A DNA stretch of 40,681 nucleotides. It comes from Chlorobium sp. (GTDB lineage Bacteria > Bacteroidota > Chlorobiia > Chlorobiales > Chlorobiaceae). The stretch covers positions 1 to 40,681 of the forward strand of contig SZXX01000024.1 in the NCBI GenBank assembly GCA_005843825.1, given 5' to 3'. Position 1 is the first letter of the stretch. Each line of letters begins with the position of its first letter. The notes below the pieces were generated by a model. That model saw only the letters and a list, made by a program, of their open reading frames with translations. It was not told the origin of the DNA and searched no databases. Below are positions 36,225 to 40,681 of this stretch, in pieces. The position numbers were made by a program, and so were the translations under genes.

Positions 36225-36845
36225 ATGAACCGGAATAATGAAACCGTCCGTCTTGAATCATTTAGTGATGGTGTATTTGCTATCGCCATGACTCTTCTTG
36301 TCATACAAATCAAGGTTCCTCGCCATGAAGTAGTTGCGGTCAAAGGGCTGGCGCATTCTGTAGCGGCACTTTGGCCAAGTTATTTAGCCTTTTCGACCAG
36401 TTTTATTACCATCCTTGTTATCTGGATACACCACCACTGGATCTTCAGGTTGATCAGAAGAGATGGTCATGCCTTATTTTACTGGAATGGTCTCTTACTG
36501 TTCTGTGTCTCGTTTATACCATTTCCGACAGCACTGTTGTCAGAATACTTTACCGATCCCGAGGCAAAGGTGGCATCAACCCTCTATTCAGGAACATTTC
36601 TTGCCACTTCACTCGCCTTGTTCGCCCTCTGGCGGCACGCATCCCTCCATCTTCTGTCTCCGTTGGCATCAGAGGAGAAAATAGATGAAGCTGTTCAGCT
36701 GACCAATCAATACCGGTACGCTCCTCCCCTCTATTTCTTGGTATTCCTGTTGTCGTTTATATCGGAATCGTGGAGTGCGGGACTCTGTTTACTGCTTGCA
36801 TTAGTTTTTGCGTTTGGGGGATGGCCAGACAAAGGGAATCATTGA
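36225..36845 (+). CDS. TMEM175/DUF1211-family potassium channel-like protein
   Basis: The 206-residue membrane protein starts with the family hallmark RLESFSDGVFAIAMTLLVIQ at about 9-28, whose FSD residues line the first helix of TMEM175 channels. About five to six hydrophobic helices follow (SYLAFSTSFITILVIWI, ALFYWNGLLLFCVSFI and others), including the histidine-rich WIHHHW turn. Bacterial TMEM175 proteins are tetrameric K+-permeable channels with one six-helix repeat per subunit. It is co-transcribed with the upstream reductase. Confidence 0.88.
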   Translation: MNRNNETVRLESFSDGVFAIAMTLLVIQIKVPRHEVVAVKGLAHSVAALWPSYLAFSTSFITILVIWIHHHWIFRLIRRDGHALFYWNGLLLFCVSFIPFPTALLSEYFTDPEAKVASTLYSGTFLATSLALFALWRHASLHLLSPLASEEKIDEAVQLTNQYRYAPPLYFLVFLLSFISESWSAGLCLLLALVFAFGGWPDKGNH

Positions 36846-37309
36846 CTTGCACCCGATTCGTTGCCTTCTCCAAAAACGCTTTACCGATCCCTGCAAATAA
36901 GGAAATAGAGCATCGTCCCGTAAAACAGACTAAAGGGGTTGATAGCGTGCAGGATTATATATATTTAATATGTTTTACTTTTCTGTGCCTTATCCGGGTT
37001 ATCAACAAATAAAAAGGATTCTCTCCTTTCTTGATCGAAAAATATGATCTAAGTTGTTACTTAATAAATAGATAATAAATTGAATAGACTGATTTAGCCT
37101 TATAGTGATGGAAGTGGAGAATAAAGTTAGAATATGGTGGTTTTATATATAAATTATATATAGATTTTATGTGCATCTCTTTGAGTGCTGAAGAGCATGA
37201 TGATTAGTGAAGGGAGCGATATTTGTCAGCACTCTCGTTGTTGTGTTTGATTTCTCAAGAAAGGAAACGTTCATTCTTGCACTTGTTGCAAACTTAAAAA
37301 AACTCTGAA
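36846..37309. other. Long A+T-rich intergenic region
   Basis: No gene is seen in these 464 bases. A perfect A/T palindrome, TATATATAA-A-TTATATATA, lies at 37,144-37,162. AAAGGAAA near 37,259 is too far from the next start to be its ribosome binding site. The size and A+T content suggest that the promoter of the PRC-barrel gene is here, but no well-spaced -35/-10 pair could be fixed. Confidence 0.4.
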
Positions 37310-38083
37310 ATGATTTTAATCAAAGCCAGGACACTTAAGGGTTATCAGCTTGACAGCCTTGACGGAGAAATCGGAAAGGTCGAGGAGTTCTATTTCGACG
37401 ACCATCATTGGACCATTCGTTATCTGGTCGCTGACACCGGAAACTGGCTCACCGGCAGGCAGGTACTCATCTCTCCCTATGCTCTTGGGGCAGTGAATAC
37501 CTCTGAAAAACTCATTACCGTTGATTTAACAAAAACACAGATTGAGAACAGTCCATCATTGAACAGTGACAAGCCCGTTTCAAAGCAGTTCGAGACAGAT
37601 TACTATGGATATTATGGATGGCCGATATACTGGGGTGCCCCATATATGTGGGGATATTATCCATACCTGGAACGTGACAGTGAGCAATGGAAAAACTTTA
37701 CAACGGGTGAGAAAGCCTGGGATCCCCATTTGCGCAGTACGCATCAGGTAACAGACTACCACATTCAGGCTACAGACGGTGAGATTGGTCACGTTGAAGA
37801 TTTTATCATTGATGACGAGACGTGGGCGATTCGTTATCTCATCGTCGATACACGCAACTGGTGGCCAGGCAAAAAAGTACTGCTTTCACCACAATGGATC
37901 GAGAGTGTAAGCTGGGAAGAAGGGAAAGTCTACGTTGATCTTCTCCGCGAGACTATCAGGCAGTCACCGGAATACACAGAGGGCTCTCTGCTGACTCGGG
38001 AATATGAAACCGGGCTCCACAGGCATTACAATAGCCACGGTTACTGGATCGATGAAAAGACTCCTGAAAAACACTGCCAATAA
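37310..38083 (+). CDS. Double PRC-barrel domain protein
   Basis: The 257-residue product contains two PRC-barrel copies: residues 5-75 (GYQLDSLDGEIGKVEEFYFD, TIRYLVADTGNWLTGRQVLI) and 145-215 (DYHIQATDGEIGHVEDFIID, AIRYLIVDTRNWWPGKKVLL). Between them lies a tyrosine/tryptophan/glycine-rich linker at about 97-119 (DYYGYYGWPIYWGAPYMWGY). PRC-barrels occur in the photosynthetic reaction-centre H subunit and in RimM, and also in many stress-related bacterial proteins of this two-copy layout. A photosynthetic role cannot be claimed from the domain alone. No signal peptide or membrane segment. Confidence 0.85.
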   Translation: MILIKARTLKGYQLDSLDGEIGKVEEFYFDDHHWTIRYLVADTGNWLTGRQVLISPYALGAVNTSEKLITVDLTKTQIENSPSLNSDKPVSKQFETDYYGYYGWPIYWGAPYMWGYYPYLERDSEQWKNFTTGEKAWDPHLRSTHQVTDYHIQATDGEIGHVEDFIIDDETWAIRYLIVDTRNWWPGKKVLLSPQWIESVSWEEGKVYVDLLRETIRQSPEYTEGSLLTREYETGLHRHYNSHGYWIDEKTPEKHCQ

Positions 38084-38165
38084 GAGAGACGAGTATGCAG
38101 TAATCCCTGAAAAGCATAGCCATTTGGAAATGTTGACCTTTAAATAAATCTAAACAATTACAGCC

Positions 38166-38393
38166 ATGTCAAACGTATCAATTAACGAGTATCAAGGCGA
38201 CCTCAACACACTGCCTGAAACCATTAGTAAACTTGTCCACTATCAGGTTGAGCTGGTGAAAATTGGAATCGTCTCGTCAGCAAATTTTATTGTTTTTGTT
38301 GGCACAACGTCGATAAACCTTGCGGGTAACGTCTTATCTGCAGTTAGTCAGGTGTTGCAGGGTGTATCATCAGCGTTTGCTTCAAAAAAGTAA
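38166..38393 (+). CDS. CsmB/CsmF-like chlorosome envelope protein
   Basis: The 75-residue product has the size and pattern of the chlorosome envelope proteins CsmB and CsmF: a short polar N-terminus starting MSN, an amphipathic helix (TISKLVHYQVELVKIGIV), a hydrophobic middle and the C-terminal NLAGNVLSAVSQVLQGVSSA with a final lysine pair. CsmB/CsmF sit in the lipid monolayer around the light-harvesting chlorosome. I compare from memory; the C-terminal third is the most convincing part. It is followed by a strong terminator, so it forms its own transcription unit or ends that of the PRC-barrel gene. Confidence 0.7.
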   Translation: MSNVSINEYQGDLNTLPETISKLVHYQVELVKIGIVSSANFIVFVGTTSINLAGNVLSAVSQVLQGVSSAFASKK

Positions 38394-38410
38394 GCTGTTG
38401 AATTTTTTGA

Positions 38411-38448
38411 AAAGCACTTTATACGTCTGGTATAAGGTGCTTTTTTTT
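38411..38448 (+). terminator. Strong intrinsic terminator after the CsmB/F-like gene
   Basis: GCACTTTATAC (38,414-38,424) and GTATAAGGTGC (38,430-38,440 region) form an 11-base-pair stem with one G-T pair around a short loop, followed by eight T residues. It is a textbook rho-independent terminator. Confidence 0.92.
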
Positions 38449-38877
38449 ATTGTCGTAAGCGGGAATAATGGCCGCAATCAAAAAACACTCACGAAGGACA
38501 AGCTCATTGAACAAAACAGTTGCATCGATAGCCATGGCAAGGATTATCACACGGAAGTCCAGTATTGAGGAGCGCATGCCTGAGTCGTAGAATGTTTTTT
38601 AGTGAAATTCAATTCATTGTTATTCACTGATAATTTTTATATTCGGCATCGAAACCTAGGAAATACAGGCCTTTGCAGATTCCCATGTCGGGGGATTTTG
38701 CGTTATTTCCTGATAAATTCCCTGTCAGCAGTGAATTTTGGCGGCAAAGAGATGTTATCGGAGGACTGCCAATACCGCCAGGAATCGCGGCAAAAAAAGA
38801 ATGTTATTCGCTTTCGTTTTTTTCTGGCATTTTAGGGAGGATTCACTATCTTTGAAACCTGTTCTTTACATCATCGA
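38449..38877. other. Intergenic region before the tRNA-Ser pair
   Basis: No gene is supported in these 429 bases. Overlapping short open frames at about 38,602-38,855 lack ribosome binding sites and recognisable domains; they may be remnants of a repeated or decayed sequence. The tRNA promoter presumably lies shortly before 38,878. Confidence 0.4.
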
Positions 38878-38960
38878 GGAGGATTAGTCTAATTGGTAAG
38901 GCAGCAGTCTTGAAAACTGCCGGGTTAACACCCTTGGGGGTTCGAGTCCCTCATCCTCCG
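38878..38960 (+). tRNA. tRNA-Ser (anticodon UGA)
   Basis: Acceptor arms GGAGGAT (38,878-38,884) and ATCCTCC (38,953-38,959) pair perfectly, with G38960 as discriminator. The anticodon stem GCAGT/ACTGC holds the loop CTTGAAA, giving TGA at 38,911-38,913. A GGGT/ACCC variable arm marks a class II tRNA. CCA is not encoded. It is 12 bases before another serine tRNA. Confidence 0.92.
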
Positions 38961-38972
38961 CGCTGTCACTTT

Positions 38973-39062
38973 GGAGAGGTGGCCGAGCGGCTGAAGGCAA
39001 CGGTTTGCTAAACCGTCATAGTTCTTATAGGGCTATCGAGGGTTCGAATCCCTCCCTCTCCG
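38973..39062 (+). tRNA. tRNA-Ser (anticodon GCU)
   Basis: Acceptor arms GGAGAGG (38,973-38,979) and CCTCTCC (39,055-39,061) pair perfectly, with G39062 as discriminator. The loop TTGCTAA places GCT at 39,007-39,009, reading AGC and AGU. The long variable arm is class II. Its last 20 or so bases are the same as those of the tRNA-Ser(GGA) at 31,090. Confidence 0.96.
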
Positions 39063-39073
39063 CACAACACAAA

Positions 39074-39100
39074 AAGCCCGCAAATCGCGGGCTTCTGTGT
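39074..39100 (+). terminator. Intrinsic terminator of the tRNA-Ser pair
   Basis: AAGCCCGC (39,074-39,081) and GCGGGCTT (39,087-39,094) form an 8-base-pair stem around AAATC, followed by CTGTGTTT. The stem is the same as after tRNA-Ser(GGA). Confidence 0.85.
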
Positions 39101-39123
39101 TTCCATAATATTTTCACCATATT

Positions 39124-39184
39124 CACTGCCCACTGCCCACTGCCCACTGCCAACTGCCAACTGCCAACTGCCAACTGCCAACTG
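39124..39184 (+). repeat. Heptamer tandem repeat array (8.7 copies)
   Basis: Four copies of CACTGCC (39,124-39,151) are followed by four copies of AACTGCC (39,152-39,179) and a partial AACTG. The two halves differ at one base, so the array has grown by separate local expansions. It lies between the tRNA terminator and the toxin-antitoxin patch. Such arrays change length by slippage. Confidence 0.92.
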
Positions 39185-39241
39185 ATTTTCCACTGCCTTT
39201 CGAAACTTTTTTATATTCCCGAAATAACGTATTATTACTGA

Positions 39242-39493
39242 ACTCTTTTCTCCTTTATCGCTGAACGTCAACTGGCCAGTCTGGTGGATCAGGCAGCAAG
39301 CGGTACAGCATTTATTATCAGTAAAACAGGACAACCAGTGGTAAAAGTAATCCCATTGACATCGGATACCGAAATTCCAAAGCGTCTTGGCTTCATGGTC
39401 GGTGAAATTACAGTTCCCGAAGATTTCGATCAAATGGCCAGCGTAGAAATTGAACACCTATTTACTGAAAGCAGGTTAGCTGTATGTGAATAA
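39242..39493 (+). pseudogene. Phd/YefM-type antitoxin remnant
   Basis: The frame reads AERQLASLVDQAASGTAFII, then SKTGQPVVKVIPL and RLGFMVGEITVPEDFDQMAS, which matches the antitoxin partner of VapC-type PIN toxins (usual AKTQLSRLVD-x-A-x-x-G). The normal first ten or so residues with an ATG are missing: the frame opens after a TGA at 39,239 without a start, and only a GTG at 39,284 is available inside the conserved region. No PIN toxin gene follows at the usual position. The gene is therefore probably a decayed, orphan antitoxin. If translated from GTG it would give 69 residues without part of the DNA-binding domain. Confidence 0.7.
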
Positions 39494-39553
39494 GGAATCC
39501 AACAGGAATGAGTAGCTTGGCCAAGCTCAGCACTCAGAAAAGCACTTTTTTAA

Positions 39554-39841
39554 ATGAGACTCACACCAGCGCAACAAGACGTCATACATCAAGCAACGCG
39601 TCTTAACTTCGGAGAGGATGCCAAGGTCTGGCTCTTTGGTTCCCGCGTTGACGATTCCCGTCGTGGTGGAGATGTAGACTTGTATATAGAAACTAAACAC
39701 ATCACAAACATTCTCTCCTCAGTACGCTGCAAAATAGCCATTGAAGACGCTATCGATCTGCGCGTTGATTTGATTGTAAATGACCAGGCAAAAAATCAAC
39801 CGATTTACCAAATTGCAAAAAATCATGGGGTCCAACTATGA
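39554..39841 (+). CDS. MntA-type minimal nucleotidyltransferase antitoxin
   Basis: The 95-residue product has the nucleotidyltransferase motif GSRVDDSRRGGDVDLYIE, with G29-S30 and the metal-binding aspartates D40 and D42, and the later DLRVDLIV. MNT proteins of this kind neutralise their HEPN partner by attaching AMP groups to a tyrosine near its active site. The stop codon overlaps the start of the HEPN gene (ATGA), the normal layout for this toxin-antitoxin pair. The active-site residues are all present, so it should be functional. Confidence 0.9.
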   Translation: MRLTPAQQDVIHQATRLNFGEDAKVWLFGSRVDDSRRGGDVDLYIETKHITNILSSVRCKIAIEDAIDLRVDLIVNDQAKNQPIYQIAKNHGVQL

Positions 39842-40305
39842 CTGAACATTTGCAATTAATTGCCAGGCAATTAGACCATTTGCAGCGCATGCAAACTTAT
39901 CTGGCGCACTCTTTTGAGCGGTGCAAAAATATATTCCCGGTTACGAATTGGCAAAACCTAAGCATGCAGCAACACGAAATGCTTGCCGCTTTTCGCGTGC
40001 GGTTTAGTGAATTTCAGGAGCATTTGGGTAAAACCATGCGAGCCGTGGCAATCGAAGAAGAAGTCGACGTAGAGCGATTCGGTACAGTATTGGCTTTCAT
40101 GGAAAAACTCGGTGTGTTGGACTCGGTTGAGCAATGGAAAATTATTCGAGAAATTCGAAATGCCGTTAATCATGAGTATGAAGAAGATGCCGAACGACTC
40201 ACACAATTTTTTACCGAAATGATCAAGTCAACACCTGCATTATTTGAATGCCATCAGAAACTAGTGTTTTTTTGTAAAAATGCATATGGACTCAATCCCG
40301 AATAA
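39838..40305 (+). CDS. HEPN toxin (HepT-like), partner of MntA
   Basis: The 155-residue all-helical product carries the HEPN ribonuclease motif R-x4-H-x-Y as R107-N-A-V-N-H112-E-Y114. Arginine and histidine are the proposed catalytic pair, and the tyrosine is the residue AMPylated by MntA in studied systems. The start overlaps the MntA gene by four bases. No truncation is visible, unlike its neighbours on both sides. It would cut RNA, perhaps tRNA, when its antitoxin is lost. Confidence 0.88.
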   Translation: MTEHLQLIARQLDHLQRMQTYLAHSFERCKNIFPVTNWQNLSMQQHEMLAAFRVRFSEFQEHLGKTMRAVAIEEEVDVERFGTVLAFMEKLGVLDSVEQWKIIREIRNAVNHEYEEDAERLTQFFTEMIKSTPALFECHQKLVFFCKNAYGLNPE

Positions 40306-40310
40306 CGAAA

Positions 40311-40511
40311 GTGCTTGTTGCCCGTTGGATTCAGCGCGTCGGTGAAGGAGTTTCAGAAATGAAGATTGATGTGGGGCCAGGTTATCGAGTATACTACACC
40401 CGAATAGGGGATACAACTTACTTCCTATTGGCTGGCGGAGATAAGTCAACACAGTCAAAAGATATTATCCGGGCAAAAAGACTTTCTAAAGGACTTAAGG
40501 AGGATAATTAA
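40311..40511 (+). pseudogene. HigB/RelE-type toxin lacking its N-terminus
   Basis: The 66-residue frame reads RVGEGVSEMKIDVGPGYRVY, then YTRIGDTTYFLLAGGDKSTQ and KDIIRAKRLSKGL. These match the C-terminal two thirds of the HigB1-type killer proteins (usual length about 100). The normal N-terminal 35 to 40 residues are missing and are replaced by a short unrelated stretch starting at GTG 40311, just after the HEPN gene stop. The final TAA overlaps the start of the antitoxin. It is probably an inactive toxin left by a deletion, although translation from GTG cannot be excluded. Confidence 0.7.
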
Positions 40512-40681
40512 TGAAAACTACATCTATCCCATTTGATATCGCTGATTATCTCGACAACGAAGAAGTGATCGAAGGCTATCTTTCTGCTGCGGCTGAATCC
40601 GATAATCCTGATGTATTTATTTCCGCAATAGCAGACGTTGCAAAGGCTCGCGGAATGACTCAAATAGCAAAAGAAACTGGG
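40511..40681 (+). CDS. HigA-type antitoxin (partial at window end)
   Basis: Starting at ATG 40511, nine bases after AAGGAGG (about 40,497-40,503), the frame reads MKTTSIPFDIADYLDNEEVI and on to RGMTQIAKETG at the edge of the window. This is the addiction-module antidote family with a helix-turn-helix whose first helix is at the end of the visible part. The gene overlaps the shortened HigB toxin by one base. The rest lies outside the window. Confidence 0.85.
   Translation, partial: MKTTSIPFDIADYLDNEEVIEGYLSAAAESDNPDVFISAIADVAKARGMTQIAKETG

Noticed and set aside
37310-38083. Photosynthetic reaction-centre H subunit because of the PRC-barrel
   Set aside because: Green sulfur bacteria have a type I reaction centre without an H subunit, and two-copy PRC-barrel proteins are widespread in other roles.
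38602-38855. Two overlapping open frames before tRNA-Ser(UGA)
   Set aside because: No ribosome binding site and no recognisable domain; they may be decayed repeat sequence, but a gene cannot be supported.
39124-39184. Heptamer array as a CRISPR
   Set aside because: The units are 7 bases with no spacers between them, so it is a simple tandem repeat.
39008-39457. Minus-strand frame of 149 codons over the tRNA, repeat and antitoxin remnant
   Set aside because: It is the shadow of a tRNA, the terminator, the heptamer array and the antitoxin frame, and has no family resemblance.

Overview
The window comes from a phototrophic green sulfur bacterium (Chlorobi), most likely a gas-vacuolate Chlorobium/Pelodictyon-type species. 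This is inferred from gene content: a bchI-bchD-bchH magnesium chelatase operon, a small protein resembling the chlorosome envelope proteins CsmB/CsmF, and a long gas-vesicle (gvp) gene cluster. No species assignment was tested.

1-12,652 (+ strand): a dense, A+T-rich gas-vesicle cluster read in one direction, with gaps of 0-120 bases. In order: the tail of an unrecognised gene, a coiled-coil protein, a GvpC-like coiled-coil protein with a possible C-terminal winged helix, GvpN, a small coiled-coil protein, a GvpA/J-family protein, GvpH (Hsp20-like), an ArsA/Get3-like ATPase, a Cdc48-like double-AAA ATPase, three GvpF/L proteins (the first fused to a J-domain), GvpG, GvpO, a fourth GvpF/L, a second GvpA/J-family protein, a fifth GvpF/L, and GvpK. 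A gene for the major shell protein GvpA is not obvious and may lie upstream. GvpH, the Get3-like ATPase, the Cdc48-like ATPase and the J-domain fusion sit together and look like a dedicated protein-folding and delivery set for hydrophobic shell subunits. gvpG appears to start with the rare codon AUU.

12,654-17,019 (- strand): an NtrC-type sigma-54 response regulator and a soluble six-PAS histidine kinase that overlap each other and converge on gvpK. They are the obvious candidates to control the gvp cluster.

17,376-30,952: a resident-looking, more G+C-rich block with a secreted prolyl oligopeptidase, an RluD-like pseudouridine synthase, dihydrolipoamide dehydrogenase, bchI-bchD-bchH and, convergent with bchH, guaB.

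31,090-38,448: a tRNA-Ser(GGA) followed by accessory genes: a DUF2235 alpha/beta hydrolase, a small membrane protein, an MdtD-like drug-efflux MFS protein, a 48-residue lmo0937-type membrane protein, a 24-residue leader ORF coupled to an NAD(P)-binding reductase, a TMEM175-like channel, a double PRC-barrel protein and the CsmB/CsmF-like protein.

38,878-40,681: tRNA-Ser(UGA) and tRNA-Ser(GCU), a terminator, a heptamer tandem repeat, and a toxin-antitoxin patch: a broken Phd-type antitoxin, an intact-looking MNT/HEPN pair and an N-terminally shortened HigB-type toxin with its partial antitoxin.
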